DNA from: Paractinoplanes bogorensis
GTDB taxonomy: Bacteria; Actinomycetota; Actinomycetes; Mycobacteriales; Micromonosporaceae
Direction: 5' to 3'
DNA: 64,000 bases
NCBI RefSeq assembly: GCF_018829635.1
Contig: NZ_JAHKKG010000019.1
Coordinates: 1-64,000 of the forward strand
This document shows positions 1 through 8,459 of this stretch, one piece after another. The translations under genes and the position numbers were made by a program. A model generated the notes under the pieces. It was given only the letters and a program-made list of their open reading frames with translations, ran no database searches and was not told the origin of the DNA. How positions within the stretch are numbered: position 1 is the stretch's first letter; each line of letters opens with the position of its first letter.

Positions 1-1
1 T

Positions 2-350
2 GGCATGTCGGCGTCTGGTCGGCCCCGGGGGCATGCCGGTCGTGCGTGCTGCTGGCATGTCGGCGTCTGGTCGGCCCCGGGGGCATGCCGGTCGTGCGTG
101 CTGCTGGCATGTCGGCGTCTGGTCGGCCCCGGGGGCATGCCGGTCGTGCGTGCTGCTGGCATGTCGGCGTCTGGTCGGCCCCGGGGGCATGCCGGTCGTG
201 CGTGCTGCTGGCACGTCGGCGTCCGGCCGGCTCCGAGGGCATGCCGGTCGTGCGTGCTGCCGGCACGTCGGCGTCCGGCCGGCTCCGAGGGCAAGCTGGT
301 CGTGCGTGCCGCCGACATGTCGGCTTCCGGTCGGCCCCCGTGTGGCGTGG
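2..350. repeat. 52-bp tandem repeat array at window edge
   Basis: A 52-bp unit beginning GGCATGTCGGCGTC is repeated head to tail from base 2. Copies one to four (2-209) are identical as far as I can see. Copies five (210-261) and six (262-313) share substitutions, and a seventh degenerates after about 35 bases. The array probably extends past the left edge. Because 52 is not a multiple of three, the unit is open in more than one frame but encodes no constant peptide, so I do not regard it as coding. There are no unique spacers, so it is not a CRISPR array. Confidence 0.9.
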
Positions 351-525
351 CGACCTGCGCTTGATCTTTACGCCGCTGCGGAGGGAGCAACAGCGGCTGA
401 TCAATGCGAAGCGGCAATCACCGGGCCATTGTCGATCGGAGGTTGTGCGACCGCCTGTCCTCCCGTTCGTTGCGGAGGTGTTGGGCGAGCCGCCAGCCGT
501 GACAGCGCCGGAACGGCTCGCCCAT

Positions 526-644
526 CCTGGAACGTTCCAGGTGACCCTCGCAGAGTGTCCGGCGGCGCCGCTTCGGTCAAGGTGGCGGCCTGGAACGTTC
601 CAGGATTTGCGACAACGCCTGCGGGAGGACTGGAACGTTCCAGG
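526..644. promoter_or_regulatory. Three palindromic LacI-type operators
   Basis: The 16-bp palindrome CCTGGAACGTTCCAGG occurs at 526-541 and 589-604, with a 15/16 copy (first base A) at 629-644. Centre spacings are 63 and 40 bp, close to six and four helical turns. The core TGGAACGTTCCA has the central CpG typical of LacI-family operators. The last copy ends 21 bp before the GTG start of the LacI gene at 666, so autoregulation, probably with looping, is likely. The stretch from 361 to 525 shows no gene. Confidence 0.8.
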
Positions 645-665
645 CTGGATGGCTACGATGCGCTC

Positions 666-1673
666 GTGCGACCCACCTTGGCCGACGTGGCGACCCGGGC
701 CGGCGTCTCGAAGTCGCTGGTCTCCCTGGTCATGCGGGACGAGCCGGGGGCGAGCCCGGAGACCCGGCGGCGGGTGCTCGAGGCGGCCGGCGAGCTCGGC
801 TATCACCCGGACAGCCGGGCCCGGCTTCTGCGCAGTGGCCGGAGCCGGCTGCTCGGCGTGGTGTTCGGCATTCAGCACCCGTTCCACGCCGACCTGGTCA
901 CGGGGCTCTACACCGCGGCCCGCGAGACCGGCTATGAACTGGCCCTGAGCGCGGTCACCGCTGAGCGGGACGAGGCCGCCGCGATCGCGAGCCTCCTGCA
1001 GGACCGCTGCGAAGCCTTGATCCTGCTCGGTCCCCAGTCGACGGCGGCGTCCCTCGGCGGCCTTGCGGCACGCATGCCCGTGGTTGTCCTGGCGCGGTCG
1101 GTGCGGGTTACCGATCTCGACGTCGTCCGCACGGACGACGCGGAGGGTCTGCGCCTGGCTGTTGATCACCTGGTCGCCCTGGGGCACAGCCGCATCGCGC
1201 TCATCGACGGCGGTCGGGCCCCGGGAGCCGCCGACCGCCGCCGGGGCTACGGTGCCGCGATGCGCCGTCACGGATTGACCGCACATATCGAGATCGTCCC
1301 CGGCGGGCTGACCGAGGAGGACGGCGCCGAGGCGGCCCGGTCACTCCTGCTCGGCACCTCGGGTCCGGACGACCGGCCCACCGCCGTGACCGTCTTCAAT
1401 GACCGTTGTGCGACCGGGGTGCTCGACGTCTTCAACCGGCTCGGGCTCACCGGGCGCGAGTCGATCAGTGTGGTCGGCTTCGACGACAGCAGCCTGGCCC
1501 GTCTAGCCCACGTGAACCTGACGACGATCGCCCAGAACGTTCCCGAGATGACCCGTCAGGCCGTCGACCGGGCGCTGGCTCGCGCGCACGGCACGCCCGA
1601 CCCGGTTCGCGCGGCCGTCATCTCACCCCGCTTGGTGATCCGCGGCACGACCGCCCCGCCACCGCAACGGTGA
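666..1673 (+). CDS. LacI-family transcriptional regulator
   Basis: A 335-residue protein with an N-terminal LacI helix-turn-helix (LADVATRAGVSKSLVSLVM, residues about 4-22) followed by a periplasmic-binding-protein-like effector domain to the C-terminus; length is normal for the family. I chose the GTG at 666 because the HTH begins four residues later. The same frame stays open back to base 33, but that part is repeat and operator DNA. It probably binds the three palindromes just upstream and controls itself. No sugar operon in the same direction follows, so its other targets are probably outside the window. A short GC-rich hairpin (CCCGC/GCGGG, about 1675-1688) after the stop could terminate transcription. 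Confidence 0.88.
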   Translation: MRPTLADVATRAGVSKSLVSLVMRDEPGASPETRRRVLEAAGELGYHPDSRARLLRSGRSRLLGVVFGIQHPFHADLVTGLYTAARETGYELALSAVTAERDEAAAIASLLQDRCEALILLGPQSTAASLGGLAARMPVVVLARSVRVTDLDVVRTDDAEGLRLAVDHLVALGHSRIALIDGGRAPGAADRRRGYGAAMRRHGLTAHIEIVPGGLTEEDGAEAARSLLLGTSGPDDRPTAVTVFNDRCATGVLDVFNRLGLTGRESISVVGFDDSSLARLAHVNLTTIAQNVPEMTRQAVDRALARAHGTPDPVRAAVISPRLVIRGTTAPPPQR

Positions 1674-1762
1674 GCCCGCTTCCGCGGGGACGCTCGATGT
1701 TGACGCCGGAACGTCCGTCGAATCATTGACCGACCGCGCATGCCTACGCGATGCCAACGGTT

Positions 1763-2130
1763 GGTGCCGCGCAGGCCGCGGTAGCACGTCACGCCGTACG
1801 AGCGGTCGACAGGGACTCGGGCGGGCACTGCGGCGCTGCGAGGATCGCGGCTCGGGTACGGGGCGCGCAAGTGGTGGGGACGGTTTGGAGGCCGTGTAGG
1901 CCGCGGTGGCACGTGACGCCGTAAGGGCGATCGACGGCGCCTCAGGCGGGTACTGCGGCGCGGTGACGGGCCGCGACGATCGCGGTTCGGGTGCGGGACA
2001 CGCGAGTGGTGGGGACGGTTTGGTGCCGCGCAGGCCGCGGTAGCACGTCACGCCGTAGGAGCGATCGACTGCGACTCAGGCGGGCACTGCGGCGCGGCGA
2101 CGGGCCGCGACGATCGCGGCTCGGGCACGG
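1763..2130. repeat. Three direct repeats of about 125-134 bp copying a gene 3' end
   Basis: Three imperfect direct copies can be aligned on the block CACGTCACGCCGTA (1785, a variant at 1910, and 2044). Repeat distances are 125 and 134 bp. Each copy includes a stretch close to the last roughly 20 codons of the leftward membrane-protein gene that ends at 2076, plus DNA downstream of its stop. The 3' end of that gene and its flank therefore appear to have been tandemly duplicated twice, leaving two decayed copies in the otherwise gene-free 1674-2075 interval. Confidence 0.75.
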
Positions 2131-2822
2131 GGACCGCGAGCGGTGACGCTCGGCGAGGCGGCGGCGGTGCGGGCCTCGTCGGCCAGGCTGGCGGCGGTGC
2201 GGCGGGACAGCTCGGCGTCGTGCCACGTGCGCTGCTCGGTGAGCCGGGCCGCCTCGTAGCGCTGCCGCAGCCACGCGACCGAGGCGCGGGCGATGACCAA
2301 CTCCTGGTCGACCGGGTGCAGGCGGGCGTCCCAGCCGTTGCGGCCGGCCAGCGCGTCGGCGACGGCGGTGGGCGGGAGATCACCGCGGGCGGCCGCGGAC
2401 GAGACCGTGCGGTGCAGGAAACGCTCGCGTGCCGCGTATTCCTCGCACGTCCGCACCGACCAGGGCGTGCCCCAGGCCGCGGCCGAGGTCGCCGCCCGCA
2501 GGCGAGCGTCGGCGTCGAGCCAGGCCTGGTAGGCGTCGGCCACCGCGGTCTCGGACTGTTCCCACAGTTCGCGCCACCGCTGCGCCCCGGCCGCCGCGCG
2601 CTCGGCTGCGACGCGTACCTCCGAAGCGAAATGATCCTGCTCGTCGCGCTCGAGCTCGTCACCGAGCAGCGCGGCGACCAGGTCGCGCATCATCCGGCCG
2701 GGACGGCGCATCGCCTCGGGGCTGCCCAGCATCAGCAACGCCGGGAAGGTGAGCAGGATCAGCATGGCCCAGATGGCCATGGGCTTGGGGTCGGCCAGCA
2801 TCAGTTCGGCAACCGTGTTCAT
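2076..2822 (-). CDS. Single-pass membrane protein of unknown function
   Basis: A 248-residue protein with one hydrophobic helix near the N-terminus (about residues 16-34) and then a long Ala/Arg/Glu-rich helical tail, probably cytoplasmic. GGAAG lies about seven bases before the ATG. I do not recognise the family. The C-terminus (ending RRRAAVPA) lies in a DNA segment that is tandemly repeated downstream, so the protein end may vary between strains. It lies upstream of, and in the same direction as, no clear partner. Confidence 0.7.
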   Translation of the reverse strand: MNTVAELMLADPKPMAIWAMLILLTFPALLMLGSPEAMRRPGRMMRDLVAALLGDELERDEQDHFASEVRVAAERAAAGAQRWRELWEQSETAVADAYQAWLDADARLRAATSAAAWGTPWSVRTCEEYAARERFLHRTVSSAAARGDLPPTAVADALAGRNGWDARLHPVDQELVIARASVAWLRQRYEAARLTEQRTWHDAELSRRTAASLADEARTAAASPSVTARGPRARAAIVAARRRAAVPA

Positions 2823-2882
2823 GACAGGACTTCCGTTCGCGAGCGTCGTCGATGGTCACTGTGACCACCCGCGAGCGGACGG

Positions 2883-3062
2883 TCAGACGGTCGCGAACGG
2901 GGGAGCGCGGGAGCCGCGGACACCCGCGGTGAACTGCGCGCGAAGAATCGGGGTGCGGTCGGCCGGCGGCGGCGGGACCGCCGCCGTGGACACCAGGACC
3001 GGAGCGGGCCGGCGGAGCAGGAAGACGGCGGCGAGAAGCGTCAGTAGCGCCCTCATCACCAT
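2883..3062 (-). CDS. Small exported or membrane peptide
   Basis: A 59-residue reading frame starting MVMRALLTLLAAVFLL, i.e. a basic residue followed by a short hydrophobic stretch that looks like a signal or anchor, then a Pro-rich region ending in FATV. ATG codons at 3062 and 3056 are both possible; a GGTGGGA stretch precedes them. It sits just upstream of the membrane protein that ends at 2076, on the same strand. I do not recognise it and coding is only moderately supported. Confidence 0.4.
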   Translation of the reverse strand: MVMRALLTLLAAVFLLRRPAPVLVSTAAVPPPPADRTPILRAQFTAGVRGSRAPPFATV

Positions 3063-3072
3063 GCGTCCCACC

Positions 3073-4584
3073 CTAACGGCTGGTCGATGAACCGCCCACC
3101 GCAACACGCGGAGAATGGCAGGCGCAACCGGCGGCAACGGGAACAGCGCCCGAGGCGGGCCTGCTCCGGGCGGCGGCCTCGATGTCGGCCAGCATCCGGT
3201 GGCGGGCGGCGGAGTCGACCAGCGTGCCCCGTACGAGAACACTGTTGATCTTGGTGGTGTGCGAGATGTCCGTCAGCGGGTCGGCGTCGAGAAGGACCAG
3301 GTCGGCCACCTTGCCCCGGGCTATCGTGCCGGCGTCGTGGCGGCCCAGGCTGCGGGCGGGCTCGAGGGTCGCCGCCCGCAGCGCCTGCAACGGCGTCACG
3401 CCCGCGCGGACCAGCAGTTTCAGCTCGTCGTGGACGCTGAAGCCGGGCATCAGGTAGGACGTGCCGAGGTCGGTGCCGGTCATCAGCGGCACGCCGGCCC
3501 GGGCCAGCTCGCCGGCCAGGTGCAGACGCCGGGTGAACAGCTCGCGTCGTTCGGCGCTCTCCTTGGCCGTGCGGCCCTTGAGGTAGAACAGGTCGGTGGC
3601 CCATTTCCAGTACGCGATCATGTCCGCGCTGAAGTAGCGGAAGCGCGGGTCGTCCATGGGTACGTCCTGGGGTGTGTCGCAGGTCCAGTGCACGGTCAGG
3701 GTCGGCGTGACGCGGGTTCCGTTGCGGGCCAGGCGTTCGAAGACGCGGGCCGCCTTGTCGCGGTCGTAGGTGCGGGCGGCCGCGTACTCGACCGGGTGCA
3801 GCCCGGTGAACCAGCCCGCGTAATCGCCGCCGGCCACCTTGATCCGGGCGATCTCGCGGCGCAGGCGGGCCTCGTCGCGGGACGTGTCGTACCAGAACTC
3901 GAACAGGTGCTCGATCGTGTGCAGCCCGGCGTCGGCGGCCTCGGTGACCGGCACGAAGTCGGGGACGTGGCCGAGGAACGGCAAGCCTGCGCGGTGCGAT
4001 TCGGCCGCGATGGCGTGGAACGACTCGCGGTTGAGGCGGGTGTACGTCTTGATGAACGCCGCCCCGGCCGACGCCTGCTCCCGCACCGCCGCGCGGGCCT
4101 GGGCCGCGTTCGCCACCGACACGTACGGGACCCCGATGCCCTCCCACAGTGAGGGTGCGCCGTCCACGATCGCGCTGCCGATGATCCAGCGTGGTCCGAT
4201 CCGGTTCCCGCTGTCGATCTCCCGCTGCCAGCCCCGGGCCGGCTCGTTGGCGGACATCTCCCGGGTCGTGGTGACGCCGTTGACCACGTACAGCTCGGGG
4301 TCGGTGGGGTCGATGCCGGTCGCGTGCGAGTGCATGTCGGCCAGTCCGGGGATGAGGAACTTGCCCCGCCCGTCGACCACCCGCGCGTCGTGCGGCACGG
4401 ACACCCGTCCCACGTCGACGATGCGATCCCCGCGGACGAGGACGGTCTGGCCCCGCCGCCGCCCGTCCGCGTCGATGACGGTCACCCCGGTGATGGCGGT
4501 GACACCGGTGACCGGGCCGCCGGCCAAGGAAGCGAGAGGCGCAGCCGGGACAATGGACAGCAGAGTGCGTCGTGTGATTCCCAT
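3073..4584 (-). CDS. Tat-exported amidohydrolase
   Basis: A 503-residue metal-dependent hydrolase of the amidohydrolase superfamily (imidazolonepropionase/prolidase-like branch). The N-terminus carries a twin-arginine motif (ITRRTLLS) and a hydrophobic Ala-rich stretch, so export is likely. Metal-site motifs are in order: ADMHSH (H85, H87), a candidate carboxylated lysine K179 in FIKTY, H206 in LGHV, H226 in IEH and D372 in TGTDLG. The C-terminus returns to the small beta-sandwich (GTIARGKVADLVLLDADP). The substrate cannot be told from the sequence. The upstream neighbour is a divergent LLM oxidoreductase. Confidence 0.85.
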   Translation of the reverse strand: MGITRRTLLSIVPAAPLASLAGGPVTGVTAITGVTVIDADGRRRGQTVLVRGDRIVDVGRVSVPHDARVVDGRGKFLIPGLADMHSHATGIDPTDPELYVVNGVTTTREMSANEPARGWQREIDSGNRIGPRWIIGSAIVDGAPSLWEGIGVPYVSVANAAQARAAVREQASAGAAFIKTYTRLNRESFHAIAAESHRAGLPFLGHVPDFVPVTEAADAGLHTIEHLFEFWYDTSRDEARLRREIARIKVAGGDYAGWFTGLHPVEYAAARTYDRDKAARVFERLARNGTRVTPTLTVHWTCDTPQDVPMDDPRFRYFSADMIAYWKWATDLFYLKGRTAKESAERRELFTRRLHLAGELARAGVPLMTGTDLGTSYLMPGFSVHDELKLLVRAGVTPLQALRAATLEPARSLGRHDAGTIARGKVADLVLLDADPLTDISHTTKINSVLVRGTLVDSAARHRMLADIEAAARSRPASGAVPVAAGCACHSPRVAVGGSSTSR

Positions 4585-4681
4585 GAGGTGATCGTCGTCC
4601 GGGGCAGGTCCCCGGCCACGGGTGATGACACCCCGAAAGGGGTGGGCCCAGTACCTGTCTTCCCGGCATAGGCTGGCGATC

Positions 4682-5461
4682 ATGACTTCGAGGCCCGTCC
4701 GCATCGGCCTGCAGCTCCAGCCGCAGCACGCCGACTACCAGACCATCCGCCGCACTGCCGCCGAGGCCGAGGAGCTCGGCGTCGACGTGCTGTTCAACTG
4801 GGATCACTTCTATCCCCTGTACGGCGAGCCCGAGGGCGCCCATTTCGAATGCTGGACGATGCTGGCCGCCTGGGCCGAGCAGACGTCCCGGGTCGAGATC
4901 GGCGCCCTGGTCACCTGTAACAGCTACCGCAACCCGGAACTCCTGGCCGACATGGCCCGCACCGTCGACCACATCAGCGACGGGCGCCTCATCCTGGGCA
5001 TCGGCTCGGGCTGGTTCGAGAAGGACTACCAGGAGTACGGCTACGAGTTCGGCACCGCCGGCGGCCGGCTCGACAAGCTGGCCGAGGACCTGCCGCGGAT
5101 CGAGTCGCGGTTCGGCAAGCTCAACCCGGCCCCGACCCGCAAGATCCCGGTGCTGATCGGTGGCGGCGGCGAGAAGAAGACGCTGCGTCTGGTGGCCAGG
5201 CACGCCGACATCTGGCACAGCTTCGGCGACGCCGAGACGCTCGAGCGCAAGACCGGCATCCTGCGACAGCACTGCGCCGACGTGGGCCGTGATCCGGGCG
5301 AGATCGAGATCTCCACCGGCGTACGGGGAAAGCCTGCCGATTCCGGCCCGGAGCTGCTCAACCTGGGCGCCTCGTTGTTCACGGTGGGCGTCGGGGGCCC
5401 CGACTACAACCTCGATGAGCTGCGCGAATGGGTGGTGTGGCGGGACGCCGTCAACGGGTGA
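4682..5461 (+). CDS. LLM-class F420-dependent oxidoreductase
   Basis: A 259-residue luciferase-like (beta/alpha)8 flavin/F420 enzyme. Typical motifs are visible: an N-terminal strand VRIGLQLQPQ, GVDVLFNWDHF, the conserved LVTCNSYRNPELLADMARTV, and GRLILGIGSGWFEKDYQEYG. The ATG at 4682 is chosen because the first beta-strand follows immediately. The substrate is unknown. It is divergent from the amidohydrolase. Another LLM enzyme in this window (20147-21085) shares the NTYRNP/GAGWFE-type motifs but is not adjacent. Confidence 0.88.
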   Translation: MTSRPVRIGLQLQPQHADYQTIRRTAAEAEELGVDVLFNWDHFYPLYGEPEGAHFECWTMLAAWAEQTSRVEIGALVTCNSYRNPELLADMARTVDHISDGRLILGIGSGWFEKDYQEYGYEFGTAGGRLDKLAEDLPRIESRFGKLNPAPTRKIPVLIGGGGEKKTLRLVARHADIWHSFGDAETLERKTGILRQHCADVGRDPGEIEISTGVRGKPADSGPELLNLGASLFTVGVGGPDYNLDELREWVVWRDAVNG

Positions 5462-5501
5462 AGCGGGTTTGACGAAAGATCACGCGGGTACGACGCGGGG
5501 C

Positions 5502-5681
5502 ATGAGCATCCCGTCTGATCCGGACAAATACCCGCCGCTCGACCCGGGCGCGCCCATCCCGGACGACCCGGGCGAGCTCGAACCGGGCAGCCCCGACCCG
5601 CTGCCGCCCCCGCCGGCCGAGCCGTCACCCGTACCCACGGAGCCCGCGCCCGAGCCCGGCGGCGTACCAGAACCGGCCTAA
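5502..5681 (+). CDS. Small proline-rich acidic protein
   Basis: A 59-residue frame starting MSIPSDPDKYPPLDPG and consisting mainly of Pro, Glu, Asp and Gly, with no hydrophobic segment. A purine-rich GACGCGGGG precedes the ATG. Similar short PDPGEP-rich proteins are common as hypothetical genes in actinomycetes, but I cannot assign a role. It lies between the LLM enzyme and the haem fusion enzyme, 51 bp upstream of the latter, and could be co-transcribed with it. Confidence 0.5.
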   Translation: MSIPSDPDKYPPLDPGAPIPDDPGELEPGSPDPLPPPPAEPSPVPTEPAPEPGGVPEPA

Positions 5682-5732
5682 GAGGCCGATAGCCGACAGC
5701 ACCCCCGGCCCCCGGAGGTCCATAGTGTTGCG

Positions 5733-8459
5733 ATGACAACGGGGACCGGGGTGTTGTGGCGCGAGGTCTACCTGGGCGGCTCGCCCGAGGCCGAACGGCG
5801 GCTGTTCGAGCACATGGCCGTCCAGATCATGCAGACACAGCTCAAGAACGGCCGGCCCGTCAAGGCGGGATTCCAGGCCAAGGGCACGTACGCGGTGGAC
5901 GACGCCGAGCTCAGATTCCGCGACGACCTCCCGGCTGAGCTGCGGGTGGGCTTCGCCCAGCCCGGCGCGGTCTACCGGACGTCGGTGCGGTTCAGCAACG
6001 CCGAAGGCCGCATCCTCGACGATCGTGAGCCCGACCTTCGTGGGGCCGCCCTGCGGATAGCCGCATCCCCGGATGAGCAGCACGACCTGCTGATGACCAA
6101 CGCGCCCGTCTCGCACGCCCGCGACGCCCGCCAGTTCGCCGAGTTCGCGCTGGCCACCGCGGGCGGCGGGCTCGGCCGCTACCTGGGCCTGGTCCGGCTG
6201 GCCTTCGTGCTCGGCCCGGACGAGACGATCCGGATGGCCCGCAACGTCCTGGCCGCCCGCCGCCGGATCGACAGCGTGGCCACCGAGACGTATTGGAGTC
6301 GCACCCCGATCACGTGGGGCGGCGAGCACGCGGTCCAATACCTGCTGCGACCTCTCGAGAACGCCAAAGTAGAGGTGGCCGACGGGCCGGATTTCCTCAC
6401 CGCCGAGATGGGGGAGCGGCTCCGCACAGGAGACGTACGCTTCGAACTCTGCGTGCAGCGGTTCCGGAGTCCGGAGGAGACACCGATCGAGGACGCCGCG
6501 GTCGACTGGCGCTCGGAACACGCGAAACCGGAACCGATCGCCACCCTCACCATCCGGGCCGGATCCTGCGACAACGCGGTTGTCCACGCGATGCGCTTCA
6601 ACCCGTGGAACACCACCGAGGAGTTCCGGCCGCTGGGCAATCTGAACCGGGTCCGCAAGGTCGCCTACGACGCCAGTGCCGCCCACCGCGACCGGCAACG
6701 CTGGCTGACCGATGTGCCCGCCCGCAACCGGATCGCCAGTGCGGCCATGGTCTCGATCTTCGGCGTGGTCAACCGGTTCCGGCCCTGGCACCGGCTGCCC
6801 GACTCCCTGGCTCTGCTCAACCTGGCCGCCCTGCGTGACGTGCTGCGCCGCGACAATCTGATCGACACCGAGACCCGGGAGGCGCCGCCCCGGGTGCGCG
6901 ATGTCCCGGTTCCACCGAGCGAGGACGAGAGAGTTTTCCGTACGCACGAGGGCCGCGCGAACGACCTGTCCGCGCCCGAGATGGGCGCTGTAGGAGCCGC
7001 GTTCGGCCGCAACGTCCCCGCGATGCCTCATCCGGAGCTGGCCAACGAGCCCAACCCGCTGGTGGTCAGCCGCGAACTGCTGCGCCGCGACACGTTCCGC
7101 CCCGCCACGTCGCTGAACATCCTGGCCGCGACCTGGATCCAGTTCCAGGTCCACGACTGGGTCGTGCACCAGCGGCACCCGCTCGGCGTCGACGACGTCC
7201 GCGTCCCGCTACCGCCCGGTGTGCCCGGCTGGGTCAACACCCCAGGCGGGCCGCTCGAACCCGAGATGCGCATCGGTGGCAACATCGGGACCGGCAACGT
7301 CGCCTCGCACTGGTGGGACGGCTCCGAGGTCTACGGCACGAACACGGCCAAGGCCCGCGAGCTGCGCGACGGCGCCAAGATCCGGCTGACCCCCGAGGGC
7401 TATCTGCCGGTCGACGTGGCCGGCTCCGAGATCACCGGCTTCAACGAGGCCTGGTGGCTGGGTCTGAGCAGCATGCACACGCTCTTCGCCCGCGAGCACA
7501 ACGCGATGTGCGACGAGCTCACGAAAAGGAATCCCGACTGGGACGAAGAGCGCGTCTATCAGACCGCCCGGCTCATCGTGGCGGCGATGATCGCGAAGAT
7601 CCACACGGTCGAGTGGACGCCGGCGATCCTGGCCACCAAGGTGCTCGAGCGTGGCATGAACGTCAACTGGAACGGCGTACCGGCAAACGATCTTCTGAGT
7701 CGGATCGGTCTCTGGCTGACGGATGCCAATGCCTTGCACGGCATTCCGAAGACGACGCCCGACCACCACGGGACGCCCTATTCGCTGACCGAGGACTTCG
7801 TCACCGTCTACCGCATGCACCCGCTGATCCCGGACGACTACGCATTCTCCACACCGGACGGTCAGGATATCGGAACGCGCAAGTTCGAAGAGCTGTTGGG
7901 AAACAAGGCCGACGACGAGCTGCGCGAGCTGGGCCTGGGCAACGTGCTGCACTCGTTCGGCACGGCCCACCCGGGCGCGATCACGCTGCACAACTATCCC
8001 CTCGCACTGCTCAACCTGGAACGCGAGGGCGAACTGGTCGACCTGTCGGTGGTCGACCTGGTGCGCACCCGGATGCGCGGAGTGCCGCGCTACAACGACT
8101 TCCGCGCCGCCCTGCACCTGCCCCGGATCACGCGGTGGGAAGACCTGACCGCGGACCCCGCGTCGGTGGCGAAGCTCAAGGCCGTCTACCGCAGCATCGA
8201 CGAGGTCGACACGATGGTCGGGCTGTTCGCCGAGACGCCGCCCGAGGGGTTCGGCTTCTCCGACACGGCGTTCCGCGTCTTCATCCTGATGGCGTCACGG
8301 CGGCTGCAGAGCGACCGGTTCCTGACCGCCGACTACCGGCCCGAGATCTACACCCAGTTCGGCCTGGACCACATCGCGGCGACGACGATGAGCGACCTGA
8401 TCCGGCGGCACTGCCCGGGACTCGCGCCGGGGGAGAACGCCTTCAAGCCCTGGAGCTGA
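5733..8459 (+). CDS. Catalase-like / alpha-dioxygenase-like haem fusion enzyme
   Basis: A 908-residue two-domain haem protein. Residues about 40-325 match the catalase-related fold: VYRTSVRFSN, DLRGAALRI, DLLMTNAPV, TYWSRTPITWGG and FNPWNTTEEFRPLGNLNRVRK. The position of the distal His of catalases (HAKG) reads QAKG (Q48), while the distal Asn (N123) is kept. Residues about 410-900 are an animal-haem-peroxidase/cyclooxygenase-superfamily domain closest to fatty-acid alpha-dioxygenases: VHDWVVHQ (distal H474), MHTLFAREHNAMCDEL, and VYRMHPLIP, where Y693 and H696 fit the catalytic Tyr and proximal His of the family YxxH. Inference: the C-terminal half makes a fatty-acid hydroperoxide that the N-terminal half converts, as in known catalase-like/lipoxygenase fusions. 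The 3' end overlaps the convergent GntR gene by 17 bp. Confidence 0.85.
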   Translation: MTTGTGVLWREVYLGGSPEAERRLFEHMAVQIMQTQLKNGRPVKAGFQAKGTYAVDDAELRFRDDLPAELRVGFAQPGAVYRTSVRFSNAEGRILDDREPDLRGAALRIAASPDEQHDLLMTNAPVSHARDARQFAEFALATAGGGLGRYLGLVRLAFVLGPDETIRMARNVLAARRRIDSVATETYWSRTPITWGGEHAVQYLLRPLENAKVEVADGPDFLTAEMGERLRTGDVRFELCVQRFRSPEETPIEDAAVDWRSEHAKPEPIATLTIRAGSCDNAVVHAMRFNPWNTTEEFRPLGNLNRVRKVAYDASAAHRDRQRWLTDVPARNRIASAAMVSIFGVVNRFRPWHRLPDSLALLNLAALRDVLRRDNLIDTETREAPPRVRDVPVPPSEDERVFRTHEGRANDLSAPEMGAVGAAFGRNVPAMPHPELANEPNPLVVSRELLRRDTFRPATSLNILAATWIQFQVHDWVVHQRHPLGVDDVRVPLPPGVPGWVNTPGGPLEPEMRIGGNIGTGNVASHWWDGSEVYGTNTAKARELRDGAKIRLTPEGYLPVDVAGSEITGFNEAWWLGLSSMHTLFAREHNAMCDELTKRNPDWDEERVYQTARLIVAAMIAKIHTVEWTPAILATKVLERGMNVNWNGVPANDLLSRIGLWLTDANALHGIPKTTPDHHGTPYSLTEDFVTVYRMHPLIPDDYAFSTPDGQDIGTRKFEELLGNKADDELRELGLGNVLHSFGTAHPGAITLHNYPLALLNLEREGELVDLSVVDLVRTRMRGVPRYNDFRAALHLPRITRWEDLTADPASVAKLKAVYRSIDEVDTMVGLFAETPPEGFGFSDTAFRVFILMASRRLQSDRFLTADYRPEIYTQFGLDHIAATTMSDLIRRHCPGLAPGENAFKPWS

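Noticed and set aside
2-350. CRISPR-like array
   Set aside because: The units are contiguous with no unique spacers and there are no cas genes; the same holds for the other arrays in the window.
33-665. Long in-frame extension upstream of the first LacI gene
   Set aside because: It runs through the 52-bp array and the three operators, has no coding pattern, and the HTH starts right after the GTG at 666.
4495-4515. GACACCGGTGACCGG inside the amidohydrolase gene
   Set aside because: It encodes VTGVTAITG-type residues; ACCGGTG is frequent in coding DNA of this composition and the outer half-sites are missing.
3056-5272. A 738-codon open frame antisense to the LLM gene and overlapping the amidohydrolase
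   Set aside because: It is a shadow frame in GC-rich DNA; the recognisable amidohydrolase and LLM proteins occupy the other frames.
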